The translations under genes and the position numbers were made by a program. The notes beneath the pieces were generated by a model, which was not told the origin of the DNA, searched no databases, and saw nothing but the letters and a program-made list of their open reading frames with translations. A stretch of 46,649 nucleotides of DNA, taken from assembly GCF_009857815.1 (NCBI RefSeq), contig NZ_WVVW01000018.1, forward strand, positions 1 through 46,649, read 5' to 3'. The stretch's first letter is position 1. Every line of letters begins with the position of its first letter. This DNA comes from Pseudomaricurvus sp. HS19 (lineage in GTDB: Bacteria > Pseudomonadota > Gammaproteobacteria > Pseudomonadales > Cellvibrionaceae). Of the stretch, positions 8,587-16,152 are shown in pieces.

Positions 8587-9309
8587 CGTGAATTGCGCAG
8601 CTACGATTTGCATGGGGTTGTCGCGCACCAGGCGCATGGCTTCCGCCTCGCCGATCACCTTTGCCGCTGCCGCAACGCCTGCACTCATGCTCACCGGCCG
8701 GCGCTCCACATGGTGCGCGTCCGATGCCAGCACCGTCACCACACCCTTCTCCAGCAATTGCCAGGCACGCTCCTGCGCTCCCTCACCAAACTGGCCCGCA
8801 ACCGAACCAGCCGTCACCTGAAACAGGCAACCCAGATCAATCAACGGCTGCAGCTTATCGATACTGCGCATCACATCCTTATTGCGCTCCGGATGCGCAA
8901 TCATCGGCAACACATTCTGCTTTAACAGCCACGCCACAATCTTGTCGGTACCCGGCAGGATGTGGCTGTGTGGCATCTCCAGCAGCATTACCTGCTTCCC
9001 CTGCCAACTGCCTAAAAACGGAATCTGTCCCGCCGGCAGCATCGACAGAATCTCCGGCCCAATCCGCACCTCGGCGGCAAAACCCAACTGCAACGGAATC
9101 TCCGCATTGGCCAGCGCCTTCCGGAACGCCTGCGTATGCGCCTTAATCCCCGCCAGCGAATTCTCCCAACGGCCATGATGAATGTGCGGCGTCACTACCG
9201 AATGCGTCACCCCATCCGCCACCGCCTGACGCGCAAGGGCCAACGCAGCGTCCAGGTCTTTGGGGCCGTCGTCGATGGTGGGGAGGAGATGGGAGTGGAG
9301 GTCGTACAT
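8584..9309 (-). CDS. CpsB/YwqE-type tyrosine-protein phosphatase (PHP domain)
   Basis: A 241-residue metal-dependent phosphatase of the PHP superfamily. Ligand motifs are visible in order: DLHSHLLP at 3-10, VTPHIHHG near 39-46, a GFAAEVRIG segment near 76-84, MIAHPERN near 135-142 and ASDAHH near 195-200. Members dephosphorylate the C-terminal tyrosine cluster of BY-kinases such as Wzc and so tune EPS chain length and output. The partner kinase is encoded just upstream at 9772-11946, with the second FHB gene between them. There is no clear Shine-Dalgarno; the 25 bases before the ATG consist mainly of heptamer repeats. The gene ends inside a REP-like element. The call is strong. Confidence 0.9.
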   Translation of the reverse strand: MYDLHSHLLPTIDDGPKDLDAALALARQAVADGVTHSVVTPHIHHGRWENSLAGIKAHTQAFRKALANAEIPLQLGFAAEVRIGPEILSMLPAGQIPFLGSWQGKQVMLLEMPHSHILPGTDKIVAWLLKQNVLPMIAHPERNKDVMRSIDKLQPLIDLGCLFQVTAGSVAGQFGEGAQERAWQLLEKGVVTVLASDAHHVERRPVSMSAGVAAAAKVIGEAEAMRLVRDNPMQIVAAQFT

Positions 9310-9316
9310 AAAGTCA

Positions 9317-9341
9317 GGTTCTAGGTTCTAGGTTCTAGGTT
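9317..9341 (+). repeat. heptamer array I, 3 x CTAGGTT
   Basis: GGTT plus three CTAGGTT units. On the minus strand its CTAG provides the TAG stop of FHB copy 2 (9337-9335), and the rest fills the 25-base gap to the phosphatase start codon. It has no ATTATG terminal module. Confidence 0.85.
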
Positions 9342-9682
9342 AGTTTGGCATGGTGTCTTATTAACGACGCCAGCATTCTGCTCAATTGTGAGCTTTCGTT
9401 TAGCCAAGCAATTCCCAGCTCGCGAGGTATCAACCCAATTGCCATACCGATATCAGCCTGGGTTTTGAACTCTCCGAGAGATCCTTTTGCAATCTCCAGA
9501 AACCGCCTGCGCTCCTTTACACTTTCTCTTTCATATCCCTCAGCAATATTGCTGGGTACAGAAAGTGCAGACCGGGTAATTTGATCCTTAAAACCAAATT
9601 CCCGACAACCTTCCAATGTTTTGTATACCGAGATCACCAGCAGACGACTCCGCTGCCAGACCTCCAGGTCTTCGTATAGCAT
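9335..9682 (-). CDS. four-helix-bundle protein (S23/IVP family), copy 2
   Basis: A 115-residue paralogue of the protein at 3235-3588, sharing the blocks KDQITRSALSVPSNIAEGY and RFLEIAKGSLGEFKTQADIG exactly or nearly so. AAGGAGG five bases before the ATG supports the start. It interrupts an otherwise normal kinase-phosphatase gene pair. Array I (CTAGGTT) gives its stop codon and array H (CTCCTAG, the opposite orientation) lies 31 bases before its start, so this copy too is bracketed by inverted repeats, here of the heptamer family. The sharing of flanking repeat types by both copies suggests that the gene moves with, or acts on, these repeats, but this is an inference. Confidence 0.88.
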   Translation of the reverse strand: MLYEDLEVWQRSRLLVISVYKTLEGCREFGFKDQITRSALSVPSNIAEGYERESVKERRRFLEIAKGSLGEFKTQADIGMAIGLIPRELGIAWLNESSQLSRMLASLIRHHAKLT

Positions 9683-9713
9683 CCATGCCTCCTTGCACTA
9701 TTACCTTCCGTGG

Positions 9714-9769
9714 CTCCTAGCTCCTAGCTCCTAGCTCCTAGCTCCTAGCTCCTGGTAGCGTAGCGCCCT
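9714..9769 (-). repeat. heptamer array H, 5 x CTCCTAG (CTAGGAG on minus), plus GCGTAGC module
   Basis: Five CTCCTAG units, then CTCCTGG and a single module with GCGTAGC ending near 9769, next to the stop codon of the Wzc-like kinase. The CTAGG strand is the minus strand, opposite to arrays A-F, and the ATTATG terminal module is missing. On the transcribed strand each unit carries an AGGAG, but the array is too far from the FHB start to act as its ribosome binding site. Confidence 0.85.
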
Positions 9770-9771
9770 AT

Positions 9772-11946
9772 CTACTCAGCCGAATACCCATAATTAAAAT
9801 AATACCCCGAATACTCCGCCCCATAATCCTTGGCCTTATTCAGGTCGACTTTGTTCAACACCACGCCGGTGATGGGGGCGCCTACGTCGCGGAGGCGTTT
9901 GATACCTTTGGCGGCGAGGGAGGCCGCGGTGTCGTCGGATTTGACGACGTAAACCAGGGCGTCGGCGTAGGTGGAGAGCACCAGTGCGTCACTCACGGCG
10001 TGGGTAGGAGCCGAGTCGATGATGATGCGGTCGTAGCGCTCGCTCAATTTGCTCAGCACCAGGCCGAAGCGCTTGGAGGCCAGCAGTTCCAATGGATTGG
10101 AGGGCACCATGCCGGAAGTCATGACATCGACGGTGGTGTCACCCAGCTTGTGCACACAATCCTTGAAGTCGGCGGTGCCGGCGACCAGGTTGGAGAGGCC
10201 AGGCGCCGTGCGGGAGAGGCCGATGGTTTTCGCCAGTGTCGGGCGGCGCATGTCGGCGTCGATCAGCAGCACCTTCTCCATTTGCCCCACCGCTTCCGCC
10301 AGGTTCAGCGACACGGTGGATTTACCCTCGTTGGGTACGGAGGAGGTAATCACCGTAATCTTGTGCGGTGTATCCAGGTTGGAGAGCATCAGGCCGGTGC
10401 GAATGGTGCGAATCGCCTCGGCAAAGTTGTTGTGATTGTCAGAGAGAAAGCCCTCAAACGCCGCTTCGCTGCGGTTCTCTTTAATAAACGGCAGGAAGCC
10501 CAGCATCGGCGCGTGCAGTTTCTCTTCCACATCGTCCGGGGTACGCACGGTGTTATTGAGCGCGTCCTTGAGGAAGGCCAACATCACACCCAACATGCCA
10601 CTGGCCACCATGGCCAACAGAACAATCAGGGCTTTTTTCGGTTTCACCGGTTTGCGCGGTGACACAGCCGGGTCGATCACCCGTGCGTGTGCTGCCTGCA
10701 GGCCGCCGGCCTCGTCGGTCTCCTTGGAGCGCTTGAGGAACATGTCGTACAGGTGACGGTTGGTTTGCACCTCACGTTCCAGCTCGATCAGCTTGAACTC
10801 CTTGCGGTTCACCCCCTGCACCCGGCGCTTGGTGTCCGCCAGCTGCTGCTCCAGGGTCTCTTCGGTCTGGCGAGCCAGGCGGTAATCAGCGGCGATACCT
10901 TCACCCACACGCATCACCTGACGACGCAGCTCTTCCAGGGATTGGGTAACCTCGGAGTTGGCAGCGATCATTTTCGGGTGTTTGGGGCCGTAACGTTTGC
11001 TCAGCTCAGCCACTTTCAGCGACGCAGCCGCCTGGGCTTCCTTCAGCTTCTGTACCAGCGGGTGACGCAGTACGCTGGAGAGCCCCATCAACTGCTCGGC
11101 AGTGGGATTGGTGCCGTAATCCTGCACCTGACGATAGATAGTCTCTGCCTCAGAACGGGCACGGCGCGCGTCCACATAGCGCTGGGTCAGCTGCGCCAGC
11201 TCTTCCGCATCCAGGGTTTGCACACCCTGCACGTCCACCAGCTGCTGCTCTTCGCGGTAGGCCTGCAGGCGGTCTTCCGACGCCTGCAACGTGGCCCGCA
11301 GGTCACCCAGGCGATCCCCCAGCCAATCGGCGGCCTTGCGGGTTACGTTGAGCTTGGCTTCCAGGTGGCTCTCGATGTACACCTCGGCCAGGGTATTGGC
11401 GATCTCTGCGGCCAGCTTGGGATCGGTGGATTCATAGTGAATCTTCACCAGCTGGGTATTACGCACCGGCGCGATACTCAATCCCTCATTAAACTTATCC
11501 ACCACCACATCGAACAACTCCTGTTCGGTAGGTGGCTCCAGATCGGTATCGAACGGGATAAGCGCACGCCAGTCAAAACCCTGCTCCTGCTGGCGAGGGT
11601 CAAACAGCGGATGGATGTCCAGGTTCAGGCGACGAATCACCCGTTCAGCCAGATCGCGGGACTTGAGGATCTCGAACTGGGTCAGAAAGTACTCTTTGTT
11701 GCTGGTATTGAGGCCGTATACGTCCTCAATCGACAGCACCTTGGCTTCCTGGTTTTCGATCAGCACCGTATTGGTGGCCTGATACACCGGCGTCATGGAA
11801 AACACCACCAACGCCGTCAACAGAGTCACCACCACTGACAAACCAGCAATGTTCCACTTCTGCTGCATCAACACACGCCAGTAATGGCGCAGGTCGATGA
11901 TTTCTTCCTGAAATTCTGGTCGCTCAGCGGCAGCAATGTCTTTCAT
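9772..11946 (-). CDS. Wzc-like polysaccharide co-polymerase / tyrosine autokinase
   Basis: A 724-residue inner-membrane BY-kinase that controls EPS polymerisation and export. Order of parts: short cytoplasmic N-terminus, Wzz domain with first membrane helix at about 33-53, long periplasmic coiled-coil region (about 190-400, rich in E, Q, R and L), second helix near 433-453 preceded by the PRKPVKPKK proline region, then the kinase domain. Walker A is SVPNEGKST near 534-542, Walker A' is VLLIDADMRRP near 562-572, and Walker B is DRIIIDSAP. The last residues carry six tyrosines (DYGAEYSGYYFNYGYSAE), the usual autophosphorylation cluster. The partner phosphatase is at 8584-9309 and the export protein at 12752. 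Length is normal. Confidence 0.95.
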   Translation of the reverse strand: MKDIAAAERPEFQEEIIDLRHYWRVLMQQKWNIAGLSVVVTLLTALVVFSMTPVYQATNTVLIENQEAKVLSIEDVYGLNTSNKEYFLTQFEILKSRDLAERVIRRLNLDIHPLFDPRQQEQGFDWRALIPFDTDLEPPTEQELFDVVVDKFNEGLSIAPVRNTQLVKIHYESTDPKLAAEIANTLAEVYIESHLEAKLNVTRKAADWLGDRLGDLRATLQASEDRLQAYREEQQLVDVQGVQTLDAEELAQLTQRYVDARRARSEAETIYRQVQDYGTNPTAEQLMGLSSVLRHPLVQKLKEAQAAASLKVAELSKRYGPKHPKMIAANSEVTQSLEELRRQVMRVGEGIAADYRLARQTEETLEQQLADTKRRVQGVNRKEFKLIELEREVQTNRHLYDMFLKRSKETDEAGGLQAAHARVIDPAVSPRKPVKPKKALIVLLAMVASGMLGVMLAFLKDALNNTVRTPDDVEEKLHAPMLGFLPFIKENRSEAAFEGFLSDNHNNFAEAIRTIRTGLMLSNLDTPHKITVITSSVPNEGKSTVSLNLAEAVGQMEKVLLIDADMRRPTLAKTIGLSRTAPGLSNLVAGTADFKDCVHKLGDTTVDVMTSGMVPSNPLELLASKRFGLVLSKLSERYDRIIIDSAPTHAVSDALVLSTYADALVYVVKSDDTAASLAAKGIKRLRDVGAPITGVVLNKVDLNKAKDYGAEYSGYYFNYGYSAE

Positions 11947-11968
11947 ACAAACTCTTCGAGTAAAAAAT

Positions 11969-12644
11969 GGTTCTAGGTTCTAGGTTCTAGGTTCTAGGTT
12001 CTAGGTTCTAGGTTCTAGGTTCTAGGTTCTAGGTTCTAGGTTCTAGGTTCTAGGTTCTAGGTTCTAGGTTCTAGGTTCTAGGTTCTAGGTTCTAGGTTCT
12101 AGGTTCTAGGTTCTAGGTTCTAGGTTCTAGGTTCTAGGTTCTAGGTTCTAGGTTCTAGGTTCTAGGTTCTAGGTTCTAGGTTCTAGGTTCTAGGTTCTAG
12201 GTTCTAGGTTCTAGGTTCTAGGTTCTAGGTTCTAGGTTCTAGGTTCTAGGTTCTAGGTTCTAGGTTCTAGGTTCTAGGTTCTAGGTTCTAGGTTCTAGGT
12301 TCTAGGTTCTAGGTTCTAGGTTCTAGGTTCTAGGTTCTAGGTTCTAGGTTCTAGGTTCTAGGTTCTAGGTTCTAGGTTCTAGGTTCTAGGTTCTAGGTTC
12401 TAGGTTCTAGGTTCTAGGTTCTAGGTTCTAGGTTCTAGGTTCTAGGTTCTAGGTTCTAGGTTCTAGGTTCTAGGTTCTAGGTTCTAGGTTCTAGGTTCTA
12501 GGTTCTAGGTTCTAGGTTCTAGGTTCTAGGTTCTAGGTTCTAGGTTCTAGGTTCTAGGTTCTAGGTTCTAGGTTCTAGGTTCTAGGTTCTAGGTTCTAGG
12601 TTCTAGGTTCTAGGTTCTAGGTTCTAGGTTCTAGGTTCTAGGTT
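11969..12644 (+). repeat. heptamer array B, 96 x CTAGGTT
   Basis: After a GGTT start there are 96 uninterrupted CTAGGTT units from 11973, counted from coordinates. The left end is about 20 bases upstream of the kinase start codon on the minus strand. The array divides the export gene from the kinase gene of the same operon, so it would lie in their common transcript if one is made. Confidence 0.98.
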
Positions 12645-12751
12645 CTACAGCATTATGTGCTTTGCTTTTCCTAGTACCTAGCAGCGAAGCGCCCTAGTTC
12701 CTAAATCCTTTGACCTAGAAGCGCAGCGCCCTAGCCCCTAGTCCCTGCCCT
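12645..12751 (+). repeat. element B tail: terminal module plus GCGNAGC modules
   Basis: CTACAGC then ATTATG, TTTGCTTTTCCTAGTACC, a GCGAAGC module and a GCGCAGC module, ending beside the TAA of the Wza-like gene. Its terminal module is nearly the same as that of element D, which has the same heptamer unit. Confidence 0.85.
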
Positions 12752-13297
12752 TTAGAAAAAGCTCTGTTCAACAGTAATAATGTCACCCGGCTTCACTGGC
12801 GTGTTCAACTCCACCCGTACCGGGGTCTGGTCGGCGGTATTATCCGAGATAATAAATATGTTCTTCTTGGCAGCGCGCTCGGTGAAGCCTTCCGCCAGGG
12901 AGACCGCCTTGCGCACGGTCAGGCCGGGCTGGAAGGGGAAGCCGCCGGGCTTTTCCACTTCGCCGTTGATAAAGAACTGACGGTATTTGACGATGGTGAT
13001 GGAGACGCGGGGGTCGATCAGGTAGTCACCCAGCAAGCCCTTGGTGATCTTGTGCTGCAGCTCGCCTACGGTCAGGCCTTTCAGCTTCAGCTCCCCCAGG
13101 AACGGGTACGACAGGGTACCGGCATCGCTGAGCTGCACCTCGTCAAAACTCAGGTCCGACTCACCGAACACATGGATGCCAATCACATCGCCGGAGCCCA
13201 GGGTGTACTCGGAAAAACCGCCCTGTGCCAGCACCGGCAGCGACACCCCGGCCAGAGTGGTCAGCAGCAGTAACATGGAAACGCGCAACAGTTTCAT
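12752..13297 (-). CDS. polysaccharide export protein (Wza/VpsM-like)
   Basis: About 181 residues from the chosen ATG at 13297; nine further codons are open upstream, but this ATG is followed directly by the signal peptide (KLLRVSMLLLLTTLAGVSLP then VLA-QG). The mature part has the Poly_export domain starting YTLGSGDVIGIHVFGE and one SLBB-like domain ending in PGDIITVEQSFF. There is no lipobox cysteine, so it is the short, non-lipoprotein type seen in vps-like clusters and would need an outer-membrane partner, probably the beta-barrel protein upstream. Its role is EPS passage through the periplasm and outer membrane. Confidence 0.9.
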   Translation of the reverse strand: MKLLRVSMLLLLTTLAGVSLPVLAQGGFSEYTLGSGDVIGIHVFGESDLSFDEVQLSDAGTLSYPFLGELKLKGLTVGELQHKITKGLLGDYLIDPRVSITIVKYRQFFINGEVEKPGGFPFQPGLTVRKAVSLAEGFTERAAKKNIFIISDNTADQTPVRVELNTPVKPGDIITVEQSFF

Positions 13298-13360
13298 CAC
13301 CAAATCTCTATCGTCCAAACACAACGACGGGCTGAATCAACAGCCCGTTAAAAAAACCTT

Positions 13361-13495
13361 GATTCGAGTCGCGAGTAGCGAGAAACGAGTCAAAAGCCCT
13401 GGAAAAGCAGGACAAATCATTCATCGTCCTTTTACTTCCCTCTCGCTACTCGCAACTCGCTCCTCGTTACTTACTACTACTCGCCACCCGCTACT
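13361..13495. repeat. inverted pair of degenerate GAG-type heptamers
   Basis: Left part 13361-13390 has CGA every 7 bases (GTCGCGAGTAGCGAGAAACG). Right part 13440-13495 is the opposite strand of the same family (CTCGCTACTCGCAACTCGCT). The two can pair around a spacer of about 50 bases, between the beta-barrel gene and the export gene. It could form a large RNA hairpin in the operon transcript. Confidence 0.6.
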
Positions 13496-13503
13496 AAACA
13501 GCC

Positions 13504-14718
13504 TTACAGGCTGATAGTAGCGTGCAGGGCAACCTGCTCGCGGTCATACTCGAACTGACCGAAGTTGGAGTCTTTATTGGTCTCGGTAATGGAGAGGCCC
13601 AGGTCCAGCCAACGACGCATGGAGTAATCTACACGCAGGCCGTAGGTGGTGGTTTCGTCCTCACGACCGGAAGCATCACCCTCGTAGGTGGAATCGTCGA
13701 AGCTGTAGAACAGGGTGGAGGTGAAACGATCGGTCCAGCCGTGCTGCCAGTTCACGCCGTAGGTTTTGGCGTCGATGAAGTTACCGGCACCGTCGGTTTC
13801 ACGGTCTTCACGGGCAGTGTTCACAGAGAGCGCAGAGTACTCTTTGGGCTGCCAGGTCACGCCCACTTCCCAGCTTGCGCCAGAGAAATCATCACGGTCA
13901 GCATCGTCGAAGTTTTTCTTGCCCTGACCCACTTTCACGCTACCGGTGGTTTTGCCAGTGGCTTCCCAGGTCACACCCACAAAATACTTGGTGGAGGTGT
14001 TGTCCAGGGTGTCGTAGCTGCCGGTAACTTCAGCAGGGTCATAAACGTAGTCGTTATCGGCCTGACGCACCTCGGCCAGCAGGTCGGTCTTGCCGCCTAC
14101 GCGCCAGAAGAAGGTTCCGGAAGCTTTCAGGGCATCGCGGTCACGGCCACGGGTCAGGTCGCGGTGATTGGTGTACTGCTTCTCGTAGCTGCCCACAGCC
14201 AGCTCCAGACGGCCTTTGGAGGTCTCGCTGCCGTAGGTGTACTTACCGTCTACAGCCACTTCATCGTAAGTATCGGGCTCTTCAATCGCGCCGGCGGCAG
14301 CACCCTGGGTGAAGCCGGTACCGCGGTCTTCGTGGCCATCGAAGTAAGAAGCGGTCAGGTCAAACTGGTTGCGGTGGTTCAGCTCCCAGCTCACGCCAGC
14401 TTCAACGCGGTTGTCGGAGTAATTGTCGTCGCTGCTGGCTTCGTACAGGCCAGAGCTGTGCTCATACAGCGCGGACAGCTCAACCGTATCCAGGTCGGCG
14501 GTGGCCTCAACCGAAGGCGTCAGCACGGTTACCCAGGACTCCTGCTCATCGGTTGGCTGGGAAAAGATGTTGTCGTCGTAACGCTGCTCCAGCGCCAATG
14601 TTGGCACGATCTCAAATACGCCAGCTTTTACCGGTGCAGGGTCCAGAGCCATGGCACCAGACGCAGAGGCAGAGACCGCCACCGCCAGCAGAGAACGGGC
14701 GAAAACCGATTTAGACAT
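13504..14718 (-). CDS. outer-membrane beta-barrel protein of the EPS cluster
   Basis: A 404-residue protein with a cleavable signal peptide (residues 1-24, ending SGAMALD) and a mature part made of alternating beta strands, rich in aromatic residues, D, T and E, closing with a typical outer-membrane C-terminus (ALHATISL). The motif TLALEQRYDDNIFSQP resembles the BBP2_2 putative beta-barrel porin family (PF10082), often found first in EPS export operons. It probably provides or supports the outer-membrane channel for the short Wza-like protein that follows. An AGGAG five bases before the ATG supports the start. First gene of the assembly operon, with a gap of about 260 bases upstream for regulation. 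Confidence 0.8.
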   Translation of the reverse strand: MSKSVFARSLLAVAVSASASGAMALDPAPVKAGVFEIVPTLALEQRYDDNIFSQPTDEQESWVTVLTPSVEATADLDTVELSALYEHSSGLYEASSDDNYSDNRVEAGVSWELNHRNQFDLTASYFDGHEDRGTGFTQGAAAGAIEEPDTYDEVAVDGKYTYGSETSKGRLELAVGSYEKQYTNHRDLTRGRDRDALKASGTFFWRVGGKTDLLAEVRQADNDYVYDPAEVTGSYDTLDNTSTKYFVGVTWEATGKTTGSVKVGQGKKNFDDADRDDFSGASWEVGVTWQPKEYSALSVNTAREDRETDGAGNFIDAKTYGVNWQHGWTDRFTSTLFYSFDDSTYEGDASGREDETTTYGLRVDYSMRRWLDLGLSITETNKDSNFGQFEYDREQVALHATISL

Positions 14719-14821
14719 GTATTACTCCTAATGGAAGATGTATCCCTGATATAGAATTCTTGAGATTCATAACTGGATGGCATTAAACCCCTGCCCCCAA
14801 ATAACCAGTTACGAAAGCGTG

Positions 14822-14840
14822 ACATTCTAGGAAAGAATGT
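14822..14840. promoter_or_regulatory. inverted repeat, candidate operator upstream of the EPS operon
   Basis: ACATTCT, five bases, AGAATGT: a 7-base perfect inverted repeat about 105 bases upstream of the beta-barrel start codon. The gap 14719-14982 is the main upstream region of the assembly operon, so a regulator site is plausible. I cannot name the regulator. Confidence 0.3.
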
Positions 14841-14982
14841 GCGGCACGTCACGATAGTTTCATGAACTTTTTACAAGAAATTTGATTTGCCCGCGAGGCG
14901 TGTACGTTTTTTAAACAGGCTTAGAAGTGAAATGCGGCTTTAGCGAAGAATCTAAAACCAAATGTTTGGGTCAGAAGAAAAT

Positions 14983-16146
14983 CTATACAGACCTGAACAG
15001 CGGGAGGGTTGGCCAGTGAGCTCCGCCCACGGTTAAACCTGACTGGCCACACCAATCACTTAGAATCGTTTGGTAAACACTGCGAAAGTCTGTTGTGTAT
15101 TGCATATCCTGGTCGACCAGAGCTGTCAGGTCGGGATGCTCGCCAATATGTCCACCGCGTACCGCACCGCCCATTACAAAATGGGTTGCGGCCGTACCAT
15201 GATCTGACCCACCGGAGCCATTCTGCGCGGCCCTGCGACCGAACTCTGAGTAAGTCATGATCGCCACGCGGTCCCACAGGCCGGCTATTTGTAACTCGCG
15301 GGAGAACGCAGCCAAACCCTCCGCCAGATCTTTCAGTAACCGTGCGTGGGTTGTCTTTTGGTTGCGATGGGTGTCAAAACTGCCCAACGCCACTTTAATA
15401 ACAGGTATGCCCAGCTCCAACTTCAGCAATCTTGCGACGTCTGCCAGGTGCTTACCAAACGGTGAAGCAGGGAACTCTACCGCCAAGGGAGGGGCACGCT
15501 TAACGGCAGGCACCAGCAGCTCAGCCCCCGCAAATAAGGTGTTTTGTTGGCTGGCGACATAGCTGAGGGCATCGTTGGCCTGTGCCGCTTCTACGGCGTC
15601 GACTTTAGCCGCATGGGCTACAAACTGCGCGAGGCTGTTTATCTTCAAATACCGCGATTGCTCTCCCATCACCGGGGCCGCATTGCGCCCAAACACCACC
15701 GCATCGACCGGCTGAGCAGACTTTATCGGGGAGATGCCCGACAACCAGCCTTCGTTGAGGTACTTATCAGCAGCAGAGGCGGTGTCCCAAATATCAATAC
15801 TGCGAAAATGCGAGCGATTTGGCTGCGGATAACCCACCCCGTGAATCAAGGCCATATGGCCTGACTGCCACACCGGCAAAAGCGCCTCCAGGGACTGGTG
15901 CACCGCAAATTGCTCATCCAGCTGAATCCGCTCTTCGGCTTGCAGGGCCAGCTGCGGACGCAACACTTGGTAGGCATCCAACTGCCCTAGCGGAACCACC
16001 GTATTCAAACTGTCGTTGCCGCCGTTTAGCTCCACCAGTACCAGCACAGGCAATTTGCGCTTCGCTCGGGCATAGGCCGCCCACGGGGCCAAACCGGCCA
16101 ACACGCCAACCGAAGCTATTTGCAATAGGGTGCGCCGTCGCATCAA
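14983..16146 (-). CDS. DUF1501 protein, Tat-exported
   Basis: A 387-residue protein of the DUF1501 family, related to the sulfatase/alkaline phosphatase fold. The N-terminus MMRRRTLLQIASVGVLAGLA is a twin-arginine-type signal. Conserved stretches include LVLVELNGGNDSLNTVVPL near 35-53, the FRSIDIWDTAS stretch near 113-123 and the late SGGSDHGTAATHFVMGG. It lies six bases after a DUF1800 gene; the two families are commonly paired in bacteria and are thought to act together in the envelope, with no proven reaction. Its placement inside an EPS region, between assembly genes and flippase, suggests a role in processing exported material, but that is a guess from position. Confidence 0.9.
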   Translation of the reverse strand: MMRRRTLLQIASVGVLAGLAPWAAYARAKRKLPVLVLVELNGGNDSLNTVVPLGQLDAYQVLRPQLALQAEERIQLDEQFAVHQSLEALLPVWQSGHMALIHGVGYPQPNRSHFRSIDIWDTASAADKYLNEGWLSGISPIKSAQPVDAVVFGRNAAPVMGEQSRYLKINSLAQFVAHAAKVDAVEAAQANDALSYVASQQNTLFAGAELLVPAVKRAPPLAVEFPASPFGKHLADVARLLKLELGIPVIKVALGSFDTHRNQKTTHARLLKDLAEGLAAFSRELQIAGLWDRVAIMTYSEFGRRAAQNGSGGSDHGTAATHFVMGGAVRGGHIGEHPDLTALVDQDMQYTTDFRSVYQTILSDWCGQSGLTVGGAHWPTLPLFRSV

Positions 16147-16152
16147 GTGCCC

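Noticed and set aside
3235-9682. Diversity-generating retroelement, because FHB is Avd-like
   Set aside because: No reverse transcriptase, template or variable repeat was found.
9714-9755. Array H as a multiple ribosome binding site (AGGAG units)
   Set aside because: It is about 30 or more bases from the FHB start, which has its own AAGGAGG at the right distance.
12752-13297. Wza lipoprotein
   Set aside because: No lipobox cysteine at the signal peptide end, so it is the short soluble type.
13329-13346. Terminator GGGCTG-AATCAA-CAGCCC upstream of the export gene
   Set aside because: The stem has only six base pairs and no T run follows it on the transcribed strand.
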